Shown here piece by piece: positions 32,393 through 40,919 of a stretch of DNA of 64,000 bases. The stretch comes from Armatimonadota bacterium (GTDB lineage: Bacteria; Armatimonadota; Fimbriimonadia; Fimbriimonadales; Fimbriimonadaceae). The position numbers and the translations under genes are program-made. Below the pieces are notes generated by a model that saw only the letters and a list, made by a program, of their open reading frames with translations, had not been told where the DNA came from and made no database searches. Each line of letters starts with the position of its first letter. Position 1 is the first letter of the stretch. Location: assembly GCA_018268315.1 (NCBI GenBank), contig JAFDWU010000006.1, positions 62,001 to 126,000 on the forward strand, given 5' to 3'.

Positions 32393-34168
32393 GTGTCCGT
32401 AATCTATGCGCCGAAGAGCTCGAATGTTGACGGGCGATCCCTGGTTTTCCCCGTCTTAATCGGCGTTGGCCTGATGGCGATATTCGTTCGCCTCTGGTAC
32501 ATCCAAGTGGTCCGAAGCGCCGAACTCGTTGAGAAGGCTTCCCACATTTTTGCGGCGACGGTGCCACATCCTGCCCCTCGCGGCCTCATTTATGACCGCA
32601 ACGGCAAGCTGTTGGCGGGCGTGCAATCCCAATTCGTTGTGATGTGCGTCCCGATGATTGCCGCCAAGAACCCTTGGGTAATCGATAAGGTGGCGCAGCT
32701 TCTGAAGGTGGACCCCAGCAAGCTGAAAAGCAAGCTGGAGGAGGGCCGGTGGCGTCCATACCTCCCAACCCCAATTTTCATCGGCGCACCGGTTGAGGCG
32801 GCAAGCCTCATTTCAGAGTCTGCGGAAGACTTGCCTGGGGTCACCATTGACTCGCTGCCAACCCGCTATTACCCTGATCCAACCAGCTTCTCGCACGTTC
32901 TAGGTTACGTCTGGGTCCCGAGCAAGGATGATGTCGATCGTCTGGATAAGCTGAACCTGAAAGCCGCGCCGATGGTGGGCAAGAACGGCATTGAGTACGT
33001 GTATGAAGGCGACCTGATGGGTGAGGCCGGATACGACCGGATGGAGATGGATAAGAAGATGCGCCCGCTCCGGTTGGCCGAGCGCGAGAATCCCGAGCCG
33101 GGTCATAAGCTCACCCTCACGCTTGATGCGGACCTTCAAAAGACGGCCCTGAAGCAGCTTGCGGGCAGGCGCGGCGCCGCGGTGGCGATCGACCCAAACA
33201 CCGGCGAAGTCCTTTGCCTGGTGAGCGCTCCTGAATACGATTCCTCCCTCTTCAAGAACGGCATTTCGTCGGCGGACTGGGAGCGATTGAGCGAAGACCC
33301 GGACAAGCCGCTCCTGAACAGAGCCGTCTACGCCGCGTATCCGCCCGGCTCCACGTTCAAAATCATAACGAGCCTTGCCGCGCTTCGCGCGGGCACGTTT
33401 GATCCAAACCGCTACGTTGAGTGCCGTGGTTACTACGAAGTTGGCAAGCGCCGGTCGAAGTGTCTAAGCGTTCACGGGGCAATCTCGTTCCACCACGCGT
33501 TCGAAAAGTCTTGCAATACCTACTTTTCCGACCTTGCGGTTCGAACGGGCCCAGACGCCGTGCGGCAAGCTGCCCTGGACTGCGGGTTGTACGCACGAAC
33601 AAACGTGGACCTGCGTTCGGAATCACGAGGCGTTATCCCAACCGAGGCGTGGCTTGAGAAGTATCGCAATCCGCCGAAGTGGTACACGGGCGATACCGTC
33701 AATTTGGGCATTGGCCAGGGCGACGTTCAGGCCACCCCGATACAGATGGCGAATTTAGTTGCCCTGGTGGCCACGCGCGGCACCAACTACGTTCCTCACC
33801 TGGTGAAGGCGGTCACGGATTCGGGGGGCGTTCACCCCAAGGATGCGGTTGTTGCGCACCATGTCGATGCTCCCGACTCGTTCTGGAACATGTTGCAGGA
33901 CGCAATGGCAAGCGTGGTGGACACTGGCACTGGTCAGAAGGCGAAGATTCCCGGTCTAAAGTGGGCTGCCAAGACGGGAAGCGCCGAGCATAAGCTGGAC
34001 GAGAAGACCCATAGCTGGTTCATCGGCTACGCCCCCTACGATCATCCGAAGATCGCGATTGCAGTGCTGGTGGAAGGCGCCGGGCATGGCGGAGACATCG
34101 CGGCGCCGATCGCCGCTGAGATCGTAAAGAAGTATCTGAAGCCGGTCGCCCCAGCTAGCGCGCATTAG
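32393..34168 (+). CDS. mrdA: Penicillin-binding protein 2 (elongation transpeptidase)
   Basis: A 591-residue class B PBP. One membrane helix (LVFPVLIGVGLMAIFVRLWY), then the pedestal domain with PRGLIYDRNGKLLA, and a transpeptidase domain with S320-T-F-K323, KSCNTYF (SxN) and K527-T-G. It cross-links new wall in side-wall growth with RodA, which is not adjacent. The GTG start directly follows the PBP1A stop. Its TAG shares TTAG with the TAA of the convergent polymerase gene. PBP2 rather than PBP3 is inferred from the motif spacing and the short pedestal. Confidence 0.92.
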   Translation: MSVIYAPKSSNVDGRSLVFPVLIGVGLMAIFVRLWYIQVVRSAELVEKASHIFAATVPHPAPRGLIYDRNGKLLAGVQSQFVVMCVPMIAAKNPWVIDKVAQLLKVDPSKLKSKLEEGRWRPYLPTPIFIGAPVEAASLISESAEDLPGVTIDSLPTRYYPDPTSFSHVLGYVWVPSKDDVDRLDKLNLKAAPMVGKNGIEYVYEGDLMGEAGYDRMEMDKKMRPLRLAERENPEPGHKLTLTLDADLQKTALKQLAGRRGAAVAIDPNTGEVLCLVSAPEYDSSLFKNGISSADWERLSEDPDKPLLNRAVYAAYPPGSTFKIITSLAALRAGTFDPNRYVECRGYYEVGKRRSKCLSVHGAISFHHAFEKSCNTYFSDLAVRTGPDAVRQAALDCGLYARTNVDLRSESRGVIPTEAWLEKYRNPPKWYTGDTVNLGIGQGDVQATPIQMANLVALVATRGTNYVPHLVKAVTDSGGVHPKDAVVAHHVDAPDSFWNMLQDAMASVVDTGTGQKAKIPGLKWAAKTGSAEHKLDEKTHSWFIGYAPYDHPKIAIAVLVEGAGHGGDIAAPIAAEIVKKYLKPVAPASAH

Positions 34169-36336
34169 GCTGAGCCGGAGATTAGCTCTTGGCGTAATTT
34201 GTCAAACTCTGCTTCGCTCTTCTTCGCTTCTTCGACAGTTGCTAGGTCGCCTGCCTTTGCGGCCAGTTCTTCCAGTTGCTTGCAGGCGCCGATAGCCGCC
34301 AACAGCTTCTCAGACGCTCGCTGGGGGTCTTCTCCTGCGAACGGAAGCTTCTGCGTCGCCATCACCTTCACCTGCGGCACGGTTAGCTCGGCGTACCTCT
34401 GGTAGCCGCTCACAATCTCCTTCAGCAGCTTCAGCTTCTCCGCATCGCTTGCGGTGCCCAGCAGATAGCTCCGCGCTTCAAGAGTCTCAGTTGGCACAAG
34501 TTCGGGGATGGAACGTGTCTTGAAGTAGGTCGTATCCTCCACCGCCACCAGACGGCGAGCGGTTGATTGAGCGCGTTCCTCGTCCCCGGAAGCGATTTGC
34601 ACTTTCATCAGATCGCGAAGCGCAAGCAGGTTGTTGGGGTCGAGCCTTAAGGCGTTCTCGTAGGCGAGGACGCTTTCGGTGTACTTCTCTTGCGAGGCGA
34701 GCGCCGAGCCGAGGCCACGGAAATATTTACCCTGAGGGCTATAGCGGGCGGCAAGCTGCATTTCTTGAACCCGCTGGTTTGGGTCAGGTGCCAGCGAAGC
34801 GGCATAGGCGTGAATGTCGCCATCCTGTGAAGCGACGGAGAGAAGCCCGCCCAAGATCTGGTTGGCGGAGGTGACGTCTCTCTGGCTTCGGGCATAAAGG
34901 AACTCATCCTTCTGCAGCTCTACATACCCGTAGTAGCAGAGGGCGAGCGTCGCGAGGCCCAAACCGAACAAGCCGCCGCCGCGTAGGGGCTTTGGCGTGA
35001 ATTCCGGCGAGGAGGCATCGCTTGAAAGCTGGATGCCAACCCCCAATAAGGCGAAGAAGGTAAGCCCAATCCCGAAGCTATAGAGATTGCTTTCGATGAA
35101 GCCGTTCGCGCAGGTGGCGAGTACGGTGGCCGCAACGGCCGATCGGAGTGCGGCAAGCTCTACATTGTCTGAGTTTCGAGCCTTGTTCAGCGCGGGGACC
35201 CAAAAGAAGACCGCCATCGCAAGAGCGAGGGGGGCGAAAATGGTTGCCTCGACGGCAAGCTGAAGCCAGGTCTGGTGGGCGAGGAGCGTTGAGGTCACGA
35301 TTCCCGGCACGCTTGATTGCTGGCCGAAGTTCAGCATGCCGATGCCGGTCGGCTCAATCTTGAGAAGCTCAATGCATGTCTTCCACAGGTTCTTTCTGAA
35401 AGTAAATGATTGCTCAGCGGTATGCCCCGATCCGCCGACGCGCGAGAAGGCAGTCGAAGGCGCGGGCTGCTGTGCCAGCACAAAACCCGGCTGCGAAACT
35501 GTAATGGCAACCGGCTGTGGCCGCGACTGCGACTTCTGCAGAGCAAACCCAAGCCCCGCCACGAGAAGGGCGACCAACGCGGCGCGGCCGGTTACTTTCA
35601 GCGCCCTGCCCGCTGGCCTGATCCAGGCCAGATTGAACGCCCCAAACATCACGAGCCCAAAGAACAGCGTTAAGTAGCCGCCCTTCGACTGCGTGAGAAG
35701 CAGCGCAAACCCGATGGGCAGCATCGCCGCCCCGATCAACAGTTTCTGCTCAACGACCTCGAGAAGTCCGCAGCCAAGGAGGAAGCCAATGGCGAGCATT
35801 CCTGCCAGCGCGTTAGGCTCCAGCCACGTGGAGAAGATTCGCCAGGTGGGATCCTTGGCCTTGATGCCGGTGTATTCAACGATGCCGAGCATGCCGAGCA
35901 GCACGCAAGCAGCAAAAACAGAGCCCAATAACAACACCGGACCCCGGCGCCTACCCGCCGATGCCACGCACAAGAAGAAAGCGGAAACATAAATCGCCCA
36001 TTGGCTTGCCCCAATCAGGGCCAGGGTCTTGATTTGGGAAAAGAGAACGCTGATGATTAGGAACGCAAGGAGCGTCATCAGGGGAAGGCTTACGGTTGGC
36101 GCGGGTATCTGGGTGACCTGCCGACGTTTAACAAGAATGACCGCCCCGACCATCAAAAGCAGCGAGACCAGCGCGCTTGAAAGGATGGGAGTCTCGTTGC
36201 CGGTAAAGATCGCGCCGAGAAGCGGGCCCAAACCCGGTTCAAGGGGGAACGGCTCGATGGGCAGGTGGCCTCCGGCGATCACCGCCAGGAACAGCGCCAA
36301 GGAAATCCAGATTAGGGAGGGCTCAATCTTCTTCAC
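34165..36336 (-). CDS. O-antigen ligase/polymerase-like membrane protein with C-terminal TPRs
   Basis: A 723-residue protein. The first ~470 residues contain about 12 transmembrane helices and a large outer loop, as in the Wzy/WaaL (O-antigen ligase) superfamily; the LTQSKGGYLTLFFGLVMF stretch is characteristic. The C-terminal ~230 residues are soluble and contain tetratricopeptide repeats (YFRGLGSALASQEKYTESVLAYENALRLDPNN). Fusions of this type occur in surface polysaccharide or pilin glycosylation systems. Its ATG overlaps the stop of the first GT2 gene by four bases. Confidence 0.88.
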   Translation of the reverse strand: MKKIEPSLIWISLALFLAVIAGGHLPIEPFPLEPGLGPLLGAIFTGNETPILSSALVSLLLMVGAVILVKRRQVTQIPAPTVSLPLMTLLAFLIISVLFSQIKTLALIGASQWAIYVSAFFLCVASAGRRRGPVLLLGSVFAACVLLGMLGIVEYTGIKAKDPTWRIFSTWLEPNALAGMLAIGFLLGCGLLEVVEQKLLIGAAMLPIGFALLLTQSKGGYLTLFFGLVMFGAFNLAWIRPAGRALKVTGRAALVALLVAGLGFALQKSQSRPQPVAITVSQPGFVLAQQPAPSTAFSRVGGSGHTAEQSFTFRKNLWKTCIELLKIEPTGIGMLNFGQQSSVPGIVTSTLLAHQTWLQLAVEATIFAPLALAMAVFFWVPALNKARNSDNVELAALRSAVAATVLATCANGFIESNLYSFGIGLTFFALLGVGIQLSSDASSPEFTPKPLRGGGLFGLGLATLALCYYGYVELQKDEFLYARSQRDVTSANQILGGLLSVASQDGDIHAYAASLAPDPNQRVQEMQLAARYSPQGKYFRGLGSALASQEKYTESVLAYENALRLDPNNLLALRDLMKVQIASGDEERAQSTARRLVAVEDTTYFKTRSIPELVPTETLEARSYLLGTASDAEKLKLLKEIVSGYQRYAELTVPQVKVMATQKLPFAGEDPQRASEKLLAAIGACKQLEELAAKAGDLATVEEAKKSEAEFDKLRQELISGSA

Positions 36337-37241
36337 GCAGCGTCTCGGTTCCGTTGCCTTCGATAGTCGTCAAGCCGATTGTGAAGGATGAAGATGCCCG
36401 CGCGCATCCCCAGCATGGTAGCGGCAAATAAGAGGGCAAAGGGCCGGAGCAGGGGGTTCATCCGCGGCACCATGTTCTTCTGATAGAACCGAAACATGGA
36501 GCGGTGGAATCGCCCAATCATCCGGTTCGGGGCCTTATCCGTGCTTCGCCCGATGGCATGGGTGATTACCGCTTTCGGGTAGTACATCACCTTAAAGCCG
36601 TGTTGGTGCGCTTGCCAGCACCAATCCACGTCCTCGCAGAACATGAAGTATTCGGGATCCATCTTGCCCACCCGGTCAAGGCATCCCTTGCGTATTAGCA
36701 ACGCGGCGCCGGAAACCCAGTCGACCTCGCGCTCCAAGTTGTGGTCCCAGTCCGCCATCAGATAATCGCGGGTGAATTTGTTGTTCGGAAACAGCTTGCC
36801 AATGGGCGTGTTGCGAAACAGCGCCGCCACCGGGTTAGGGAACTTGCGGCAACTGAACTGGAGGGTTCCGTCCGGGTTAAGCAGCTTTGGACCAACGATT
36901 CCCACCGACGGGTTTGATGTTAGATAGGCCAGCAGTGTGGAAAGCGCGCCGGGGTGCACGATGGTGTCCGAATTCAGAAGCATGAAGTGCTGCCCCTCAT
37001 GCTGATCCATGGCGTAGTTGTTGCCGCCGGTGAACCCCAGGTTGTGCTCCATGCGGAATAGCCGAACCCAGGGGAACAGCTCTGCCACCATGTCGGGCGA
37101 GCCGTCTTCGGAGTTGTTATCGACCACCAGCACTTCGAAGCTGCAGGAGGCGCGCTCGAGGGCAAGACTCTCCAAACATATTTGGAGGTCCTCCCGAGTG
37201 TTCCAACTACATATCGCAATGCTAAGGTCTAAATCCGGCAT
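36333..37241 (-). CDS. Glycosyltransferase family 2 (rhamnosyltransferase-like)
   Basis: From ATG 37241 (MPDLDLSIAICSWNT) the protein is ~302 residues. It has the GT-A nucleotide-sugar fold: VLVVDNNSEDGSPDMV, the GFTGGNNYAM turn, LLNSDTIVHPGAL (DxD equivalent), and the acceptor/catalytic stretch FMFCEDVDWCWQAHQHG. A C-terminal membrane-associating region is likely (LLRPFALLFAATMLG). It overlaps the upstream GT2 gene by 20 bases. WbbL-type dTDP-rhamnosyl transfer is a reasonable guess. Confidence 0.92.
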   Translation of the reverse strand: MPDLDLSIAICSWNTREDLQICLESLALERASCSFEVLVVDNNSEDGSPDMVAELFPWVRLFRMEHNLGFTGGNNYAMDQHEGQHFMLLNSDTIVHPGALSTLLAYLTSNPSVGIVGPKLLNPDGTLQFSCRKFPNPVAALFRNTPIGKLFPNNKFTRDYLMADWDHNLEREVDWVSGAALLIRKGCLDRVGKMDPEYFMFCEDVDWCWQAHQHGFKVMYYPKAVITHAIGRSTDKAPNRMIGRFHRSMFRFYQKNMVPRMNPLLRPFALLFAATMLGMRAGIFILHNRLDDYRRQRNRDAA

Positions 37242-38091
37242 CGTAACCCTTCGCCCTGAAGAAGGCGCTGACGCTGAGGAGGGCGGAGACAAGCGCTATC
37301 CCCGCCGCATTCCACACGGTGCGGTAATGCTTACGCATGAAGCGCGCCAAACTGCGGTGAGACTCCCAGATCATGCTCTTTCGCACCTGCTTGGTGCTTT
37401 CGCCGCCATAATGGCGAAGCCGCACGCTGGGCGCGTAAACGCAGTCCCAACCCCGCTGCTTAAGCCTGTAAAGCAGGTCGACCTCGTTGAAGAAGATTGG
37501 GAAGCCTTCATCAAACGGCGCCTTCGGGTCGCCAACCGCTTCCAGCGCCTCGCGCCGGAAAAGAATGAAGGTGCCCATCGGCTGAGGAGCAATTTGTTCG
37601 GTTTCGTAATCGAAGCTTGACAGCCGGTAGGAATCCAGCATGCTGCCCGGCATCCGCTTGCCCAAGCCGGTGATGTCGCCAAGGATGCCAAGAACGCCGG
37701 GAAACCCGCGAATCGAGCTTTGCACCCAGCCATCAAGCCCGATCTGCCGTGCGCCAAGCGCGCCCGCCTGCGGATAGTTCTTCAGCACGTGGATCGCTTC
37801 GTTCAGCGTGTCTTCGAAAACCTCTGTGTCGGGGTTGAGGGTCAGCAGCCACTCGCCGCTCGCGACGGCAAATCCGAGGTTATTTCCACGGGCATAGCCA
37901 AAATTCTTGTCCGAGGCGATGAGATGAACCTGCGGGAACTCCGCGCGCACCATTTCGGCGCTTCCATCCGTACTTGCGTTATCGACGACGATAACTTCTA
38001 GAGGAGTCTCGGGCGGGTGTTGGTAAAGGGACTGAAGGCACGACCGCAGCAAGTTGCACGTATTCCAACTGACGATGATCACGCTCAACAC
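37222..38091 (-). CDS. Glycosyltransferase family 2
   Basis: A 289-residue paralog of the previous enzyme: MLSVIIVSWNTCNLLRSCL, VIVVDNASTDGS, GYARGNNLGFAVA, TLNPDTEVF and FFNEVDLLYRLKQRGW. A C-terminal hydrophobic stretch (NAAGIALVSALLSVSAFF) probably ties it to the membrane. Together with the downstream GT2 and the Wzy-like gene it forms a compact polysaccharide operon that begins here. Confidence 0.92.
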   Translation of the reverse strand: MLSVIIVSWNTCNLLRSCLQSLYQHPPETPLEVIVVDNASTDGSAEMVRAEFPQVHLIASDKNFGYARGNNLGFAVASGEWLLTLNPDTEVFEDTLNEAIHVLKNYPQAGALGARQIGLDGWVQSSIRGFPGVLGILGDITGLGKRMPGSMLDSYRLSSFDYETEQIAPQPMGTFILFRREALEAVGDPKAPFDEGFPIFFNEVDLLYRLKQRGWDCVYAPSVRLRHYGGESTKQVRKSMIWESHRSLARFMRKHYRTVWNAAGIALVSALLSVSAFFRAKGYDAGFRP

Positions 38092-38200
38092 TGGAGAGCC
38101 ATTGTACTCGCCAGGGTAATGGAAGCCAAAATTTTCCCCATAATATTACGGGGCCACGGTTGGATCACGAGCATTTCAATAACATTGTGGCTATTGAAAA

Positions 38201-38330
38201 GTTGAACCTAAATCAGCAGTCCGGGGACCAGTTTGTGGTCCCGCATGGGGTTGACCTTTCCCAAACCGCTTTGGTAGGATGGTTCGGGTCTTAACCACAG
38301 ACCCCTTTGCTTTCGGCTATTAGCCGCCCT
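38201..38330 (+). promoter_or_regulatory. Structured leader, candidate c-di-AMP (ydaO/yuaA-like) riboswitch
   Basis: The leader of the NlpC/P60 gene holds three clear hairpins: GGGACCA/TGGTCCC (38224-38230 with 38236-38242), GGGTCT/AGACCC (38286-38291 with 38299-38304) and CGGCT/AGCCG (38314-38318 with 38322-38326). Order and wording of single-stranded pieces recall ydaO RNAs: AAATCAG (38210-38216), CGGGGACCA (38222-38230), GGGGTTGA (38247-38254) and GGTAGG (38273-38278). The typical 3' GCTAACC element is not evident. In other bacteria, ydaO RNAs often precede NlpC/P60 wall hydrolases, as here. Confidence 0.45.
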
Positions 38331-38347
38331 AGGAGGAAAGAGAAAGA

Positions 38348-39574
38348 ATGAGCCTAAAACTCAGCCTGGCGAGCCTGGCACTTATACTGGCAACGGCAAG
38401 TCAAGCAGCAAGTTCCCATCACCACTCTTCGGTCAAACATTCTAATGAAAAGTATGTGACCAGTTCCAGAGACAACGACTGGTTAATCGCGCATCGGTAT
38501 GGCATCTCCGTTCGCGCACTTCACGAAGCAAATCCAAACGTAAATTTCAAAGCTCTTCGAGCGCACAAGACGCTGATAATTCCTGGCGCTTCAGCTAAAG
38601 TGGCCTCTGGCCACGAGACGCACGGCAAGTCCGCCAACCACGGCAAGGTAGCGGTTCACAAGGCTTCGAAGGCAGGAACGTACACCGCGTCGGCCAGCGA
38701 TAACGACTGGACGATCGCTCGCCGATTCGGCACTTCGGCGAAGGCCATTCGGCTGATGAATCCGGATATCGACTTCCGCCGCTTGCGGCCGGGCAAGAAG
38801 ATTTCTGTTCCTGGCGAATCGGTGGCAAGCAACTCCACACCCAGGCACTTCACGTCGCGCTATGCGGTGTTGAAGGGCGATAATGTGAACGTTCGCCGAG
38901 AGCCGTCCACGGATTCTCGTCGAATCACGCGGGTTGATGCGGGCCGAGTCGTAACCGTGCTCGATCGAGATGGCGATTGGTACCGTGTTCGCTTTGATGG
39001 CGGCACCAAGGGCTGGGTTCGATACGATTTCCTAAGGGCGGCAAAGGCGCCCCGGCATCACCGGTCCTCTGAGGAGCATGTTGCCTATCATCACCACTCG
39101 AAGCACAGCTACGACGTGGAATCGCGACACCACGGCAGAGTCGCCGAGGGCAAACTGCACAGCGGCTCGCGCAGCAGTTTGATTGCAACCGCAGAAAGTT
39201 TCCGCGGCGAGCGCTATCGCTACGGCGCGGCTTCCCGCTCCGGCACGGATTGCTCGGGCCTAACGACTCAAGTCTTCAGAAGCCACGGCGTTTCGCTGCC
39301 GCGAACCGCACATGAGCAGGCTGAAGTTGGCAAGCGAGTTTCTAAAGACGAGCTGAAGCCGGGTGACTTGGTGTTCTTCCACACTCGCGGTGGCCGAAGC
39401 ATCAGCCATGTCGGCATCTACAAAGGCAATGGCGTCTTCATCCATGCCAGCAGCGGCAAGCGCAAGGTAACCGAGTCCAGCTTGGATGAGGGCTACTATG
39501 CGCGGCATTTTGCCGGCGCACGCCGAGTGCTGAAGGATAAGGCAAAGAAGAAATCTCCGGATAGCGGCGAGTAA
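38348..39574 (+). CDS. LysM-LysM-SH3b-NlpC/P60 peptidoglycan hydrolase
   Basis: A 408-residue exported protein: signal peptide (LASLALILATASQAASS), two LysM wall-binding modules (about 36-78 and 111-156, each with DNDW and the AN/MNP turn), an SH3b domain (about 173-225, VNVRREPSTDSRRI and GWVRYDFL), and a C-terminal NlpC/P60 domain (about 275-400). The catalytic Cys is in GTDCSGLT, the first His in SHVGIY, and a third polar residue in the FIHAS stretch. It should cut D-gamma-glutamyl-diaminopimelate bonds in peptidoglycan. An AGGAGGAAAG ribosome site is at 38331-38340, and a long structured leader precedes it. Confidence 0.95.
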   Translation: MSLKLSLASLALILATASQAASSHHHSSVKHSNEKYVTSSRDNDWLIAHRYGISVRALHEANPNVNFKALRAHKTLIIPGASAKVASGHETHGKSANHGKVAVHKASKAGTYTASASDNDWTIARRFGTSAKAIRLMNPDIDFRRLRPGKKISVPGESVASNSTPRHFTSRYAVLKGDNVNVRREPSTDSRRITRVDAGRVVTVLDRDGDWYRVRFDGGTKGWVRYDFLRAAKAPRHHRSSEEHVAYHHHSKHSYDVESRHHGRVAEGKLHSGSRSSLIATAESFRGERYRYGAASRSGTDCSGLTTQVFRSHGVSLPRTAHEQAEVGKRVSKDELKPGDLVFFHTRGGRSISHVGIYKGNGVFIHASSGKRKVTESSLDEGYYARHFAGARRVLKDKAKKKSPDSGE

Positions 39575-39598
39575 TTTCGTCTCCGGCGTAAGTACAAG

Positions 39599-39631
39599 AA
39601 GGCAAGGGCGACCTAGTTGCCCTTGCCTTTT
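39599..39631 (+). terminator. Rho-independent terminator after the NlpC/P60 gene
   Basis: A perfect 11-base-pair stem, AAGGCAAGGGC (39599-39609) with GCCCTTGCCTT (39619-39629), closes a nine-base loop and runs into TT. It ends the hydrolase transcript 25 bases after the stop codon. Confidence 0.88.
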
Positions 39632-39663
39632 CTGAATCAATTGGGTTTAATTCAATGCCCCAT

Positions 39664-39739
39664 GGCCCGGTGGTCTAGCGGTTAGGACGCCTCCCTTTCA
39701 CGGAGGAAATCGCGGGTTCGAGTCCCGTCCGGGCTACCA
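39664..39739 (+). tRNA. tRNA-Glu (anticodon TTC)
   Basis: A complete cloverleaf: acceptor stem GGCCCGG (39664-39670) with CCGGGCT (39729-39735, first pair G-T), discriminator A and encoded CCA (39737-39739). The anticodon arm is CCTCC-CTTTCAC-GGAGG, giving TTC for glutamate, and the T-loop is GGGTTCGAGTCCC. The gltX start at 63684 encodes the enzyme that charges it. Confidence 0.97.
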
Positions 39740-39744
39740 AGCTT

Positions 39745-40842
39745 CTAGCTTGGCCGACCAGAAGCGCCTGCTTCCGGTTCCACCATCACCCACTCGACTT
39801 CGCTGAAGCGTTCGCTGAGTCGCGCGTACAAAGCCCTGCATCCGGGCTGTTCCGTTGCGTAGTGGCCCGCCTCGATCAGCACGAAGCCTGCTTCGCTGGC
39901 TTCTAACGCCACGTGCTGCTTTACTTCGCCGGTGACAAGAGCATCTGCGCCTGCTTTGCGGGCGGCTTTCCACTCGTCGCTGCCCGCGCCTCCGGCAACG
40001 CCGACCTTCTTGATCTGCTTCTTATCTCCCCAAGTTCGGGTGGCAGTACTCAGAGAACCACTAACGTGCGCGGCAAGGGAAGTAGCCGAAAGCGGCTCTG
40101 AAAGCTGCCCGACGCGCCCAAGAGGCAGGCCCTTGTCGGTCGGGTGCAGTGGGTAGATGTCAAACGCGGGCTCCTCGTAAGGGTGATGCTTCCGAATCGC
40201 TTCAATCGCCGCGCCAAGCGCGTGATGCGGGCACAGCATCTCTAATCGCGTCTCCGGCGTGGTTTCATGCTGACCCACCGCGCCAATGGCCGGGTTTGCG
40301 CCGTCAAGCGGCAAGAACGTGCCTTCGCCCGCCGTGTACCACGCGCATCGCTCGTAATTGCCGATAACGCCCGCTCCTACGGCCGAGAGGCCGTCTAGCA
40401 GCCGCTCTCGCGCCTCGGGCGGGGTCATCACCACAATCTTATAGCTCGGCAAAGGCGAGCGCGGTGGCGCGCCAAACGGGCGTACAGCGGAAAGCCCAAG
40501 AGCAGCCGCAAGGGCGTCATTGATGCCGCCTTCGGCGGCGTCCCAATTCGTGTGAGCGGCGATGTGGCCGCAGCCCGCGCGGATAAGGCGTCGCAGCTTC
40601 TCGGCGGTCGCCCCCTCCGTTACGGTTGCCACCGGGTTGAAGATAAGCGCGTGATGCGAAACCAGCACCCCGCCTTCGCCTGCGGCATCGATTGCGGCAA
40701 AGCTGGGATCGAGGCTTACGGAGCCGCGCAGAACCTGCGCGTTAGGATCGCCAACCAGTAGCCCGACCTTATCCCACTCGAAGGCAAGATGAGCGGGGGC
40801 GATTTCGAAGATGAAGGCGTTGATCTCGCGCAGAGTCGGCAT
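39745..40842 (-). CDS. Nif3-like dinuclear metal-centre protein
   Basis: A 365-residue protein of the Nif3/YqfO (DUF34) family: WDKVGLLVGDP, VLVSHHALIFNP (metal ligands), HIAAHTNWDAAEGGINDALA, and C-terminal VGVAGGAGSDEW with ADALVTGEVKQHVALEA and LIEAGHYATE (His/Glu ligands). Residues ~140-235 form the PII-like insert found in YqfO-type members. The family is named for GTP cyclohydrolase activity in one member, but its general role is unclear. It is the gene downstream of the rpsD terminator. Confidence 0.92.
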   Translation of the reverse strand: MPTLREINAFIFEIAPAHLAFEWDKVGLLVGDPNAQVLRGSVSLDPSFAAIDAAGEGGVLVSHHALIFNPVATVTEGATAEKLRRLIRAGCGHIAAHTNWDAAEGGINDALAAALGLSAVRPFGAPPRSPLPSYKIVVMTPPEARERLLDGLSAVGAGVIGNYERCAWYTAGEGTFLPLDGANPAIGAVGQHETTPETRLEMLCPHHALGAAIEAIRKHHPYEEPAFDIYPLHPTDKGLPLGRVGQLSEPLSATSLAAHVSGSLSTATRTWGDKKQIKKVGVAGGAGSDEWKAARKAGADALVTGEVKQHVALEASEAGFVLIEAGHYATEQPGCRALYARLSERFSEVEWVMVEPEAGASGRPS

Positions 40843-40866
40843 CGCTGACTAGTGTAACCACAAATG

Positions 40867-40898
40867 AAAACGGGCCGGTGCTCCAGGCGCCGACCCGT
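40867..40898 (-). terminator. Rho-independent terminator of rpsD
   Basis: Read on the minus strand, ACGGGTCGGCG pairs with CACCGGCCCGT (one G-U, one mismatch) around a seven-base loop and is followed by TTTTCATTT. It lies 22 bases after the rpsD stop. Confidence 0.8.
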
Positions 40899-40919
40899 CC
40901 TCTGTTCCGCAGGAGTGCT

